64,000 nucleotides of DNA from Flavobacteriales bacterium UBA2306 (lineage in GTDB: Bacteria > Bacteroidota > Bacteroidia > Flavobacteriales > Weeksellaceae). Below the pieces are notes generated by a model that saw only the letters and a program-made list of their open reading frames with translations, did not search any database and was not told the DNA's origin. The stretch lies in the NCBI GenBank assembly GCA_002345565.1, contig DDVS01000001.1, forward strand, positions 304,712 through 368,711, read 5' to 3'. This document shows positions 1-9,556 of the stretch, in pieces (position 1 is the first letter of the stretch; each line of letters starts with the position of its first letter). The position numbers were made by a program, and so were the translations under genes.

Positions 1-209
1 TCACGAAATCTGGAAAGCAATTTTTTCTTATCAAAACCGTGAAAACTATCCACAATTTCGTCTGCCAATCTTACATAACCATAGATAGCATAGATAGGAT
101 TTCTAAGTTTTGGGGACAACGCCAAAATCCCCAGCGAAAAGCTAGTGCTGTATTTTTTGGTTGTTTCTTTGCTGACTTTATAAGAAAGCTCATCGAATAG
201 TTTTTTCAT
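1..209 (-). CDS. crtB: Phytoene synthase CrtB, N-terminal part (runs off the window)
   Basis: The frame opens at an ATG on the minus strand (complement of 207-209) and stays open to the window edge, giving about 69 residues. It shows the start of a squalene/phytoene synthase: a KYSTSFS segment, YAIYGYVRLADEIVDS, and the first Asp-rich motif D50-x-x-x-D54 that binds Mg2+-diphosphate. The family condenses two geranylgeranyl diphosphates to phytoene, the first committed carotenoid step. The start lies 3 bp after the crtI stop, so the two are almost certainly cotranscribed. The C-terminal two thirds are outside the window, so integrity cannot be judged. Confidence 0.9.
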   Translation of the reverse strand, partial: MKKLFDELSYKVSKETTKKYSTSFSLGILALSPKLRNPIYAIYGYVRLADEIVDSFHGFDKKKLLSRFR

Positions 210-212
210 ATT

Positions 213-1682
213 TTAGATTTTGTGGGCTTCGGTAGCGGCAATTTTTCCGGAAATTATGGAAGGTGGAACGCCAGGTCCGGGAACGGTCAATTGTCCGGTG
301 TAGAAAAGATTTTTTATTTTTTTGTTTCTCAGAGCAGGTTTCAGAACTGCGGTCTGTGGAAGAGTATTGGCCAATCCATAGGCATTTCCTTCATAAGCAT
401 TGTAGTCATTGATAAAATCATCAATGCAATAGCTTTTTTTATAATCGAGTTTAGAAATTAATTGAGTGGTTTTGGTGTGCTTTTCCAAACGTTCTATCAT
501 TTCATAAAAATATTTTTCTCTCATTTCTTCAGAATCCTGAATTCCCGTTGCAATTGGCATTAGAAGAAACACATTTTCGCAGTTTTCCGGGGCAAGATTT
601 TCATCTGTTTTGGATGGGCAACAAGCATAAAATAATGGTCTAGATGGCCATTTTTTATCTTCGTAAATTTCTTTTGTATGAAGGTCTAGATCGTTTTCAA
701 AAAATAAAGTATGATGTCTTAGATTTGGGATTTTTTCTTTGAAACCTAAATAGAAAATCAAACAAGATGGTGCAAAGGTTTTCTTTTTCCAATAGTTTTC
801 ATCGTAGTTTCTATATTCTTCCGACAATAATTTATTTTCTGTATGTTGGTAATCAGAAGATGCAATTACAGAATCAAACTCAATTTTTTCTCCATTTACA
901 ATTATTGCCGACGTTTTTTTATCCTTAACAATAATTTTCTCAACATTAGAATTCAGATGAATTTTTGTTCCTTGTTCAGTCGCTATTTGAGCCATTGCTT
1001 CTATAATTTTGATAAACCCACCCATGGGATACCAAGTTCCCAACTTGTAACCGCCGTAATTCATCAGACTGTATAAAGCCGGAATGTCTTTCGGAGCTGC
1101 ACCAAGGAAAATAACAGGAAATTCCATTAAGGTTATCAATTTTTGATTCGAAAAATATTTTCTTACGAATTGATGAAAATTGCTCAATAAATCCATTTTA
1201 AGAGCGCTTTTTGCAATCGTTGGAGAAACAAATTCAAACCAAGAATGACAAGGTTTGTTCACGAAATCCTTCATCCCAAATTCGTATTTGTATTGGGCAT
1301 CTTTCATAAAGTCATCCAACCTTTTTGCAGCGCTTTTTTCGGTTTGTTCAAAGAGATTTCTCATCTCTTCATAATCCTGCGGAATTTCCATTGTTCCATC
1401 AGAAAAAACCATTTCGAATTGTGGGTTTAGAGGAATTAATTCATAAAAATCCGAAGCCGATTTTCCAAAATCGTTGAAGAAATTTTCAATAATATCCGGC
1501 ATCCAGTACCAGCTTGGTCCCATATCAAATGTATAACCATTGTCTGTTGAAAAACTCCTTGCACGCCCGCCCAAAGTTTTGTTTTTTTCAAAAATATGAA
1601 CTTCATTTCCTAGTTTTGAAGCATAAGCTGCAGCTGATAAACCGGAAAATCCAGAACCGATAATTGCAATTTTTTTTCTCAT
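213..1682 (-). CDS. crtI: Phytoene desaturase CrtI
   Basis: The 489-residue product has the normal length for bacterial CrtI. The N-terminus is an FAD-binding Rossmann motif (G9-x-G11-x-x-G14) followed by the basic GGRARSF segment. The C-terminus ends in the TGQLTVPGPGVPPSIISGK segment typical of carotenoid desaturases. The family introduces conjugated double bonds into phytoene at the membrane, leading to lycopene. Its start overlaps the stop of the upstream marR by 4 bp (ATGA), and crtB follows 3 bp downstream, so marR-crtI-crtB form one operon. The exact product (lycopene or a less desaturated form) cannot be read from sequence. Confidence 0.93.
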   Translation of the reverse strand: MRKKIAIIGSGFSGLSAAAYASKLGNEVHIFEKNKTLGGRARSFSTDNGYTFDMGPSWYWMPDIIENFFNDFGKSASDFYELIPLNPQFEMVFSDGTMEIPQDYEEMRNLFEQTEKSAAKRLDDFMKDAQYKYEFGMKDFVNKPCHSWFEFVSPTIAKSALKMDLLSNFHQFVRKYFSNQKLITLMEFPVIFLGAAPKDIPALYSLMNYGGYKLGTWYPMGGFIKIIEAMAQIATEQGTKIHLNSNVEKIIVKDKKTSAIIVNGEKIEFDSVIASSDYQHTENKLLSEEYRNYDENYWKKKTFAPSCLIFYLGFKEKIPNLRHHTLFFENDLDLHTKEIYEDKKWPSRPLFYACCPSKTDENLAPENCENVFLLMPIATGIQDSEEMREKYFYEMIERLEKHTKTTQLISKLDYKKSYCIDDFINDYNAYEGNAYGLANTLPQTAVLKPALRNKKIKNLFYTGQLTVPGPGVPPSIISGKIAATEAHKI

Positions 1683-2353
1683 AATTGATCTTTACCAAAG
1701 GGTAATTCTTTATAAACTTGATTTATCAGTACGTTTGACTCTATATTTTTCTGAAAAATAGGCTGATGAAATTCATCTAACTTAGCTAAGAGTTTTATTA
1801 ATTCCATTTTTTCCTGGTGTGTTAAATTGGCGGTAACAATATTCGTCGCATTGCGGATGTTAACCATTTGATTTTCCAGAACTTCTAATCCTTTTTCTGT
1901 GATTTTAATAAGTTTTGATCTTTTATCGACTTCAGAATCCATTTGCATTACCCAGTTTTGTTTTAATAAACGGTTAATAATGAGCATTCCGACAGGTTTT
2001 TCCTGAATGTTTTTTTTAATCAATTCTGTTTTTGTCATTTCACCAAAAGCTTTGAGATTTATGAGATAAATAAATTCTTCCTGTGTGTGAAATTCAGATC
2101 CTGCGATGGCAGATTTAGAATACATTTTAGCGTATCGGTTAAGATGAACCAGCAGTGTACTGATGACACTTTCCGGAGACCTGCCGTTTTCTTTGCCTTC
2201 CCATAATGGTTCATCTGTAACAGATTGCGTTCTGACGTCATCATAAATCCACTGTTTGAAACCTTTGAGATCATCAGAATAATTTTTCATCGTGTTTTCA
2301 GAATCAAATTGTTCTAGTAAATCAATCACCGCTTTAAGTGTAACAAAATTCAT
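1679..2353 (-). CDS. MarR-family winged-helix regulator of the crt operon
   Basis: The 224-residue protein carries a MarR-type winged helix in its central part: a helix-turn-helix around KTELIKKNIQEKPVG, then the wing signature DKRSKLIKITEKG and a C-terminal dimerisation helix. It is the first gene of the marR-crtI-crtB operon and overlaps crtI by 4 bp, so it probably autoregulates pigment synthesis. A precedent is CrtR of Corynebacterium, a MarR protein controlling carotenoid genes. It is clearly paralogous to the MarR protein at 16337-16981 (shared DKRSK wing and a C-terminal KLDEFH/KLNEFH segment). The ligand is unknown. Confidence 0.85.
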   Translation of the reverse strand: MNFVTLKAVIDLLEQFDSENTMKNYSDDLKGFKQWIYDDVRTQSVTDEPLWEGKENGRSPESVISTLLVHLNRYAKMYSKSAIAGSEFHTQEEFIYLINLKAFGEMTKTELIKKNIQEKPVGMLIINRLLKQNWVMQMDSEVDKRSKLIKITEKGLEVLENQMVNIRNATNIVTANLTHQEKMELIKLLAKLDEFHQPIFQKNIESNVLINQVYKELPFGKDQL

Positions 2354-2573
2354 TTGACGATTAAAAAATAGTTAATAAATAAACAAATAATAAAGCAAAT
2401 ATATTAAAATTAATATATAAATATACTAATCAAATTTTATACCATCAGAAAATTAAATTATCTTAAATCATAATAGTATATTCTTAAAGATCTCTAAAAA
2501 AACACAAATACTTATAATTTATTAATTTTTCGGACTGTTAATTGTGATTCTATAAATATAAATAAATATTGTT
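2354..2573. promoter_or_regulatory. AT-rich divergent intergenic region
   Basis: About 220 bp separate the divergently transcribed marR-crt operon and the TPR protein gene. The DNA is very AT-rich and has no reading frame of note. It must hold both promoters, but I cannot place a convincing TAnnTTTG element with a proper upstream partner. Confidence 0.4.
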
Positions 2574-3116
2574 ATGAATAAGGAAATAAAAATTAAAAGT
2601 CTATTGTTTGGATTGTCATTATTAACTGTAGGTTATGCAAATGCCCAAACGACTACGGAAATACAAACACCTGCAACAACTCAAAGTCAAGCAGCTAATC
2701 CACAAATAGAAGTTCTTAAACAAAAAATTGCTGCCAATCCTCAGGATACTCAATCTTTGGTAACATTAGCAACAGCATATCAAGACGCTCAAGATTATAC
2801 ATCTGCCATTGCAACTTGGAATCAGGTTACAACCCTAATCCCAGATTGGGCGCCAGCTTATTATAGTATAGGATATATTAATCAAGCTGCAAAAAATAAC
2901 GAAGGAGCAAAAGCGGCTTACGATAAATATATCGCAAAAGTAAAACCGGAGGAGGTAGAAGCTAATAAGCAGAATTTGGCTTATGCGTATTTTTTCATCG
3001 CATTTGTTGATAAAGACACAAATCCCGAAAAAGCAAAACAATACATTGCAAAATCTCTGCAATATGATAGTACCAATCAAGATGCGCTTAACCTAAGCAA
3101 AAGCTTGATGAATTAA
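2574..3116 (+). CDS. Secreted tetratricopeptide-repeat protein
   Basis: The 180-residue protein begins with a signal peptide (basic start, hydrophobic stretch, cleavage after ANA near residue 24), then a Gln/Thr-rich linker. TPR-like helices follow: about residues 48-115 (AANPQDTQSLVTLATAYQDA and the next repeat) and about 125-175 (PEKAKQYIAKSLQYD). TPR domains mediate protein-protein contacts; here in the periplasm. It is monocistronic, ending at a strong hairpin terminator. No specific partner can be inferred. Confidence 0.75.
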   Translation: MNKEIKIKSLLFGLSLLTVGYANAQTTTEIQTPATTQSQAANPQIEVLKQKIAANPQDTQSLVTLATAYQDAQDYTSAIATWNQVTTLIPDWAPAYYSIGYINQAAKNNEGAKAAYDKYIAKVKPEEVEANKQNLAYAYFFIAFVDKDTNPEKAKQYIAKSLQYDSTNQDALNLSKSLMN

Positions 3117-3140
3117 AATCAAATTTTTCAATTATTAAAT

Positions 3141-3174
3141 AGAGGCTGTCTCAAAAGAGAGATAGCCTCTTTTT
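3141..3174 (+). terminator. Rho-independent terminator after the TPR gene
   Basis: Arms AGAGGCTGTCTC (3141-3152) and GAGATAGCCTCT (3159-3170) pair over 12 bp with one G-T wobble around a 6-nt loop, followed by TTTT. The rest of 3175-3488 contains no gene that I can support. Confidence 0.85.
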
Positions 3175-3475
3175 ACGTCAATAGTAGAGCTTCAAAATTA
3201 TTCCAAATTTTTGAATCCCATTGTGAGTAAGATACTGCAATATATATACTAATAATAAAGACTTTATGCTTCATCTGAATAAACGTTTTTCTTCATTGAT
3301 AAGGTATGGTAGCTGGATTTAGTATTTTTTTCTTTCATTTCAAATTATAATGATTATTTAGAAGGAACTGATTCCGCAGTGAAAAAGGTGTTTTAATTTG
3401 GTTTTTTTTCTCAAATATTGATAAAACTGATTAAAACAATTTCTTATTTAAAATCATTCTTAAGGAAAGATTTTA

Positions 3476-3483
3476 TAATTTTG
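3476..3483 (+). promoter_or_regulatory. -7 element TAATTTTG directly before the small gene at 3489
   Basis: TAATTTTG matches the Bacteroidota -7 consensus TAnnTTTG and ends 5 bp before the ATG, so transcription would start at or next to the start codon (leaderless). The same octamer sits 4 bp before the start of the paralogue at 12624. I see no convincing -33 TTTG. Confidence 0.45.
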
Positions 3484-3488
3484 GATCG

Positions 3489-3875
3489 ATGAAAAAGCTG
3501 ATTTCCATATTATTGTTATCACTGTATTTGGTTTCTACAACTGAAATTTATCAGCTTTTGAAAATGCCGTTTCTTATAGAACATTATATTGAGCATAAGG
3601 AGCTTAACTCTGAAATGTCTCTTGCAGCATTTCTGAAAATTCATTATTATCACCCGGTTAAAGACAGCGATTATGACAAGGACCAAAGATTGCCTTTTGT
3701 TTCGCATGTTAGCCTTCTTTCAGTGGCATTTACCCTTATTACTCCTTTAGACTTTCATTTTAACGAGAAGATATACAATCCTACCGAGGTTAAAAAGACC
3801 TTTTATAAAAGTGTCCTTTACAATAAGGAAATTTTAAATTCTATCTGGGAGCCTCCCAAATTTCATCAATTTTAA
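3489..3875 (+). CDS. Unknown small exported protein, paralogue of 12624-13013
   Basis: I do not recognise a named family. The 128 residues start with a signal peptide or signal anchor (MKKLISILLLSLYLVSTTEIY). A conserved segment rich in His, Lys and Asp follows (EHYIEHKELN, then HPVKDSDYDKDQRLPF). The C-terminus ends in WEPPKFHQF. The first 70 or so residues are closely similar to the protein at 12624-13013, whereas the region before the shared WEPP end has diverged. It lies about 140 bp upstream of the metal RND pump in the same direction. A periplasmic role linked to metal efflux is an inference from position and from the His-rich segment only. Confidence 0.7.
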   Translation: MKKLISILLLSLYLVSTTEIYQLLKMPFLIEHYIEHKELNSEMSLAAFLKIHYYHPVKDSDYDKDQRLPFVSHVSLLSVAFTLITPLDFHFNEKIYNPTEVKKTFYKSVLYNKEILNSIWEPPKFHQF

Positions 3876-4014
3876 TCTATTTTTCTCAATCATTCTCTGA
3901 TTGAGGGTATTCTGTTTTTCCGGTAACATAGTTTGCAAAAAGTGTAGATGCACTAATCCCGTGTTTCAGACTACCTAAAACTTATCTCAATAATTAAGAT
4001 TAATCAATCAATTT

Positions 4015-7000
4015 ATGCTTACAAAAATCATTGAGTTTTCTGTAAAGAATAAACTCATTATTGCATTGTTGGTATTAGGGCTTATTGGAATTGGTTCCTA
4101 TCAGGTCACTAAATTACCGATAGATGCTGTTCCCGACATTACCAATAATCAGGTACAGGTTATTACCATTGCACCTTCATTTGGAGCAACGGATATAGAA
4201 CGACTTGTCACCTTTCCTATAGAACAGGCCAATAATAATATTTCAGGACTAAAAGAGATTCGAAGTTTTTCCAGATTCGGGCTATCTCTTGTTACTATTG
4301 TCTTCGAAGATGATATTGATATTTATTGGGCCAGACAGCAGGTTGCAGAAAGATTGCAGCAGGTGCAGGCTGTCATTCCTCAAGGGATAGGAAATCCTCA
4401 ATTAGGACCTATTTCCACAGGATTAGGTGAGATTTTTCAATATGTAGTAAGGCCCGAAAAAGGATATGAAAAAAAATACAATCTCACAGAACTCCGTACC
4501 ATTCAGGATTGGATTGTAAGAAGACAGCTATTAGGTGTAAAAGGAGTTGCAGAAGTCAGCAGCTTTGGGGGAAAATTAAAACAATATGAGATTGCAGTCA
4601 ATCCGGATAGGTTGAATGCGTATGGAATCACCATTAATGATGTTTTCGATGCCCTACAAGCAAATAATCAAAATACAGGAGGTGCTTATATTGAAAAAGG
4701 GCCTACCGTTTTATACATCAGAAGTGAAGGTTTAGTAGGAAATATTGAAGAAATTAAAAATATTTCTATTGCTACAAAAACAAATGATGTTCCGCTGTTT
4801 ATAAGGGATATTGCAGAAGTAAAACCAGGTTTTGCCACCCGATACGGAGCCATGACCTTTAATGATGAGGGAGAAGTGTCAGGAGCGGTCGTTATGATGC
4901 TTAAAGGCGAAAACAGTAACCAGGTCATTAAAAATGTAAAAGAGAAAATTGCCCAGGTTCAGAAGACGCTTCCAAAAGGAGTAGTAATAGAACCTTTCCT
5001 GGATCGGACCAAAATGGTGAACAATGCCATTGGTACTGTTGAAAAGAACCTTACAGAAGGCGCATTGATCGTTGTTTTCGTTCTTGTATTATGCCTTGGA
5101 AATATAAGAGCCGGTTTACTGGTGGCTTCAGTGATTCCTCTTGCTATGTTATTTGCAATCTGTATGATGAATCTTTTCGGGGTCAGTGGTAATCTGATGA
5201 GTCTTGGAGCTCTGGATTTCGGTTTGATTATAGACGGAGCGGTGATTATTGTAGAATCTATATTACATCAGTTCAGTCATAATTCAAAATTTAAAAAGAT
5301 ATTCTCAGTTGGAAAATCAGAAATGGATACTGTGGTTATAGATTCTGCAGGAAAAATGATGAACAGCGCCGTTTTCGGACAAATCATTATCCTGATTGTC
5401 TATCTTCCAATTCTTACTTTAGAGGGAATTGAAGGGAAAATGTTCAAACCAATGGCTCAAACCGTTGCTTTTGCATTACTGGGTGCATTTTTACTGTCAT
5501 TAACATATATCCCGATGATGAGTGCTGTTTTACTGAGAAAAAGAAGTGAAAACCCAACTTTTTCAGATAGAATTATGAAGAAAGTGGAGAAGATTTATCT
5601 TAATACGTTGCTTAAGCTTCTTAGAATTCCTAAAACAGTTTTTGCCATTGTGGCTGTCCTGTTTATAATGGCCGTTTTCATCTTATCCAGAATGGGAGGG
5701 GAATTTATTCCGTCTCTTGAAGAAGGCGATTTTGCGGTAGATACTAGAGTTTTACCCGGAAGTAATCTTACAACGACGATTGAAAGCACCCAGAAGGCTG
5801 CTCATATTATCAAATCCAGATTTCCTGAAGTGGAAAAAGTAGTGACAAAGATCGGAAGTGGTGAAGTTCCTACCGATCCAATGCCTATGGATGCTTCAGA
5901 TATGATGGTTATTTTAAAAGATAAAAAAGAATGGACTTCTGCATCCTCTTTTCCGGAGCTTGCAGATAAAATGGGGAAACAGCTTCAGGATGTTCCGGGG
6001 ATTACGACCAGTTTCCAGTTTCCAGTTCAGATGCGTTTTAATGAATTAATGACGGGGGCAAGACAGGATGTTGTGATCAAGATTTTTGGAGAAGATCTGG
6101 ATGTTCTTTCACAATATGCCCAGAAGCTTGGAAAAATTATAGAGACTGTGAATGGAACTCAGAATCTTTATATAGAACCTATTTCCGGAATGCCACAAGT
6201 TATTATAGAATACAACCGCCCTTTAATTGCTCAGTACCATTTGTCTATCTCAGACATCAACAGAATTGTTAATACAGCATTTGCAGGGCAAAGTACAGGA
6301 TTGGTTTTTGAAGGAGAAAAACGTTTCGATATGGTAGTACGGCTTGATACGAAGGACCGAAAAAATGTTACCGATATTAAGAATCTCCTGGTTCCTACTC
6401 CTTCCGGAAATCAGATCCCGCTCTCCCAGCTTGCCACAGTAGATGTGAAAAACGGTCCTAATCAAATCCAAAGGGAAAACGCCCAGAGGAGAATTGTAGT
6501 AGGTTTTAATATAAAAGGACGGGATGTACAAAGTATTGTGGAAGAGCTGCAGCGTAAAGCAGATCAAAAAATGAAGCTTCCCACAGGATATTATATGACC
6601 TATGGAGGTTCATTTGAAAATCTTAATAATGCCAAACAGCGCCTTTTGATTGCTGTTCCGATTGCATTGGCTCTTATTTTCGTTATGCTGTTCCTGGCTT
6701 TTAATTCCGTTAAAGAAAGTTTACTTATCTATACTGCAATTCCCCTTTCTATCATCGGTGGAGTATTCCTGATGGCATTGCGGGGTATGCCTTTTAGTAT
6801 CAGTGCGGGAGTAGGATTTATAGCACTTTTTGGCGTAGCGGTTTTAAATGGAATTGTTTTAATCTCAGAGTTTAACCGGCTTTATAAAAGAGGAATTAAA
6901 AATATAGTAAGAATTGTTATAGACGGGGGAGAATCAAGACTTCGTCCTGTTCTGATGACTGCTTTCGTTGCTTCATTAGGATTTATTCCAATGGCTGTAA

Positions 7001-8358
7001 GCAATGGAGCCGGAGCAGAAGTACAGAGACCTTTGGCAACTGTTGTTATTGGTGGGTTGATGGTAGCGACTTTTCTTACCCTATTCGTTTTACCATTGCT
7101 TTACGTAAATATTGAAAAAGGATTTAAAATGAAAAAACATAATCATAAAAATGTTGCATCGGTGTTGATTTTGATTTTCATCGTAATGGGAACCGGAATT
7201 AAATCCCAAACTCCGATCAGCCTGCAAAATGCTATTAATACAGCACTGGAGAATAACAGAAATCTTAAAAACGAAAAACTGAAATCGGAATATTCAAAAG
7301 CATTGATTAAATCTGCCAATGATATTCCGCAGACAGGAATTTCAATGGATTACGGGCAGATCAATAGTGCTTACAACGATATGAAATTCGGAATTTCCCA
7401 GAATATTGCATTTCCAACAGTGTATAAAAAACAGAAAAATGTATATACTGAAGAATGGAAAAGATCTTTGCTGAATGTTTCTCTTAAAGAATATGAGCTG
7501 AAGAAAGCCGTGAGTCTTACCTTCTATAATATCCTGTATTGGAGAGACAAAGAGCAGCTTCTCCATGAAACATTAAAATTATACACCGATTTTCTGAACA
7601 AGGCAAGCATTCGTTTAAAAGCGGGTGAGAGTAATATTCTGGAAAAAACAACAGCTTCCAATCAGAAGTCAGCGATAGAAATTCAGTTAAAACAAGTAGA
7701 ACAGGAACTTTCTGTTCTGAAATATCAACTTCAATGGTTGTTGAATACCGAAACAGATTTTTCACCTGAGGATCAGAAATTATTTAATGGAGTTTCTAAA
7801 ACTGAACTTAGCTTGCATCCTGCTATTAAATTAGTACAGCAGCAGAAAAATGTATCTGAGCAGCAGATTGCTCTTGAAAAGGCAAAAATGCTTCCCGGTC
7901 TTCAGTTGGCTTATAATCTTAACAGTTTCAGAGGAATGGGAGCCGATGATAAAGTGTATGGATCTGCACCTCAGTTTCATTCTGTACAACTGGGCGTTTC
8001 GGTTCCTGTCTTTTCAGGAGGTCAGAAGTCAAGAATACAGGCTGCAAAAATTGCAGAATCAGTTGCTGAAAATGATCTGGCGAATACAGAATTTACCCTA
8101 CAGAATCAGCTTAAAAAGATGACCAATATCTACCAGACTAATCTTGATATTGTTTCCCAATATGAAAGCTCAGAGCTGAAAAATGCCGATGTCATTAGTG
8201 AAACAGCTAAGAAGCAGTTTCTGGCTGGTGAAATTAATTATCTGGAGTTTGTCATATTGGTCAATCAGGCTGTTGCCTTAAAGAATAATTATGCCGATGC
8301 CGTCTGGAAACTGAATCAAAGTGCTATAGAACTGGAATATCTTACTTTAAACCCTTAA
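4015..8358 (+). CDS. CusA/CzcA-type heavy-metal RND pump fused to a TolC-like outer-membrane channel
   Basis: The 1447 residues contain two complete modules. Residues 1 to about 1035 are an HME-family RND proton/metal antiporter: N-terminal FSVKNKLIIALLV membrane segment, periplasmic PDITNNQVQV region, and the TM4 proton-relay motif with D401 and D407. From about residue 1065 the sequence is an outer-membrane efflux protein (SLQNAINTALENNRNLKNEKL, with long coiled-coil helices). Between them, an in-frame ATG at 7129 (residue 1039) opens a complete signal-peptide-like stretch preceded by AAAAAGGA. The pump would export Cu, Ag, Zn, Cd or Co with the adaptor encoded 2 bp downstream; the ion cannot be read from sequence. 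This fusion is common in Bacteroidota. Confidence 0.92.
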   Translation: MLTKIIEFSVKNKLIIALLVLGLIGIGSYQVTKLPIDAVPDITNNQVQVITIAPSFGATDIERLVTFPIEQANNNISGLKEIRSFSRFGLSLVTIVFEDDIDIYWARQQVAERLQQVQAVIPQGIGNPQLGPISTGLGEIFQYVVRPEKGYEKKYNLTELRTIQDWIVRRQLLGVKGVAEVSSFGGKLKQYEIAVNPDRLNAYGITINDVFDALQANNQNTGGAYIEKGPTVLYIRSEGLVGNIEEIKNISIATKTNDVPLFIRDIAEVKPGFATRYGAMTFNDEGEVSGAVVMMLKGENSNQVIKNVKEKIAQVQKTLPKGVVIEPFLDRTKMVNNAIGTVEKNLTEGALIVVFVLVLCLGNIRAGLLVASVIPLAMLFAICMMNLFGVSGNLMSLGALDFGLIIDGAVIIVESILHQFSHNSKFKKIFSVGKSEMDTVVIDSAGKMMNSAVFGQIIILIVYLPILTLEGIEGKMFKPMAQTVAFALLGAFLLSLTYIPMMSAVLLRKRSENPTFSDRIMKKVEKIYLNTLLKLLRIPKTVFAIVAVLFIMAVFILSRMGGEFIPSLEEGDFAVDTRVLPGSNLTTTIESTQKAAHIIKSRFPEVEKVVTKIGSGEVPTDPMPMDASDMMVILKDKKEWTSASSFPELADKMGKQLQDVPGITTSFQFPVQMRFNELMTGARQDVVIKIFGEDLDVLSQYAQKLGKIIETVNGTQNLYIEPISGMPQVIIEYNRPLIAQYHLSISDINRIVNTAFAGQSTGLVFEGEKRFDMVVRLDTKDRKNVTDIKNLLVPTPSGNQIPLSQLATVDVKNGPNQIQRENAQRRIVVGFNIKGRDVQSIVEELQRKADQKMKLPTGYYMTYGGSFENLNNAKQRLLIAVPIALALIFVMLFLAFNSVKESLLIYTAIPLSIIGGVFLMALRGMPFSISAGVGFIALFGVAVLNGIVLISEFNRLYKRGIKNIVRIVIDGGESRLRPVLMTAFVASLGFIPMAVSNGAGAEVQRPLATVVIGGLMVATFLTLFVLPLLYVNIEKGFKMKKHNHKNVASVLILIFIVMGTGIKSQTPISLQNAINTALENNRNLKNEKLKSEYSKALIKSANDIPQTGISMDYGQINSAYNDMKFGISQNIAFPTVYKKQKNVYTEEWKRSLLNVSLKEYELKKAVSLTFYNILYWRDKEQLLHETLKLYTDFLNKASIRLKAGESNILEKTTASNQKSAIEIQLKQVEQELSVLKYQLQWLLNTETDFSPEDQKLFNGVSKTELSLHPAIKLVQQQKNVSEQQIALEKAKMLPGLQLAYNLNSFRGMGADDKVYGSAPQFHSVQLGVSVPVFSGGQKSRIQAAKIAESVAENDLANTEFTLQNQLKKMTNIYQTNLDIVSQYESSELKNADVISETAKKQFLAGEINYLEFVILVNQAVALKNNYADAVWKLNQSAIELEYLTLNP

Positions 8359-8360
8359 CA

Positions 8361-9506
8361 ATGAAACTTAAAATTAAAATTATATCATATTCTCTATCCG
8401 TAACATTGCTGCTGTTTTATCAATGCAAAGACTATATAAAAACAGAACCGGTATCCGAGACTTCAAAAGACGAAAATGTAGTGGCTCTTACCGATGCGCA
8501 GTTGCGAAATGCTCCGATAGAAACAACAACGCTTTCTTTACAGAAGATTTCTTCAGTTTTAAAGCTGAATGGAATGATTGATGTTCCGCCGCAAAATCTG
8601 GTTTCGGTAAGTATTCCTTTGGGAGGTTATCTTAAATCCAGCAATCTACTTCCTGGCAAACCGGTTTCAAGAGGACAGGTGATTGCTGTTATTGAAAATC
8701 CACAGTTTATTCAGCTTCAGCAGGATTATCTGATGGCAAAATCTAAAGTACATTTTGCCCAATTGGATTATAACCGTCAGAAAACATTGAACCAAAGCCA
8801 GGCAACCAGTGATAAGGTGATGCAGCAGGCACAATCTGAAATGAACAGCCAGAAAATTTTAATGAACTCTCTGGCTCAACAGCTTCGTCTTATCAACATC
8901 AACCCTGGGGCACTAAGCTCCGGAAAAATTACGAAAAGCGTACCCGTTTACAGCAGTATCAATGGCTTTGTAAGCAAGGTGAATGTTAATATCGGAAAAT
9001 ATGTAAATCCTTCCGATGTCCTTTTTGAATTAATTAATCCTGATGATATTCACCTCACTCTTAAAGTCTATGAAAAGGATCTGAAAAACCTGAACAAAGG
9101 GCAGCGGTTCGCAGCATATACCAATACTTCTCCTGATAAAAAATACTACGGAGAAATTTTATTGGTAAGTAAAGATGTTAACCCCGGAGGTTGGGCTGAA
9201 GTACATTGCCATTTTGAAAAATACGACCAGAGCCTTGTGCCGGGAATGTATATGAATGCAGAAATAGAAACGAGTACTGCGTTCTCCAATGCCATACCCG
9301 AAGAGAGTATTGTCAATTTTGAAGGGAAAGATTTTGTTTTTGTGGAAGATAAAAAACAAACCTACAGATTAACTCCTGTACAATTGGGCGAAACGGAAAA
9401 CGGATTCATACAGATTCTCAATTTTAATGATTTTAAAAATAAAAAAATTGTAACCAAAAATGCCTATATCCTTCTTATGAAGCTTAAAAATACAGAAGGA
9501 GAATAG
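8361..9506 (+). CDS. CusB/HlyD-type periplasmic adaptor lipoprotein of the RND pump
   Basis: The 381-residue protein has a lipoprotein signal with the lipidation Cys at residue 22 (LLFYQC). A barrel-sandwich/biotinyl-like half (VSIPLGGYL...PGKPVSRGQVIAVIENPQ, about residues 65-115) is followed by a helical hairpin rich in Gln (about 115-175), then the second lipoyl half and the beta-barrel region (GKYVNPSDVLFELINPDDI). These are the domains of a membrane-fusion protein that bridges RND pump and outer-membrane channel. It starts 2 bp after the pump-channel fusion, so they are translationally coupled. Confidence 0.9.
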   Translation: MKLKIKIISYSLSVTLLLFYQCKDYIKTEPVSETSKDENVVALTDAQLRNAPIETTTLSLQKISSVLKLNGMIDVPPQNLVSVSIPLGGYLKSSNLLPGKPVSRGQVIAVIENPQFIQLQQDYLMAKSKVHFAQLDYNRQKTLNQSQATSDKVMQQAQSEMNSQKILMNSLAQQLRLININPGALSSGKITKSVPVYSSINGFVSKVNVNIGKYVNPSDVLFELINPDDIHLTLKVYEKDLKNLNKGQRFAAYTNTSPDKKYYGEILLVSKDVNPGGWAEVHCHFEKYDQSLVPGMYMNAEIETSTAFSNAIPEESIVNFEGKDFVFVEDKKQTYRLTPVQLGETENGFIQILNFNDFKNKKIVTKNAYILLMKLKNTEGE

Positions 9507-9556
9507 TTCGTGATTAATGAATAAGTATTTTAAAAAATCAAGTAAAATATAAAATT

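Noticed and set aside
3141..3170. GAGGCTGTCTCAAAAG, a word that resembles the ends of some insertion sequences
   Set aside because: It is fully explained as one arm of a terminator hairpin, and no transposase or second end is present.
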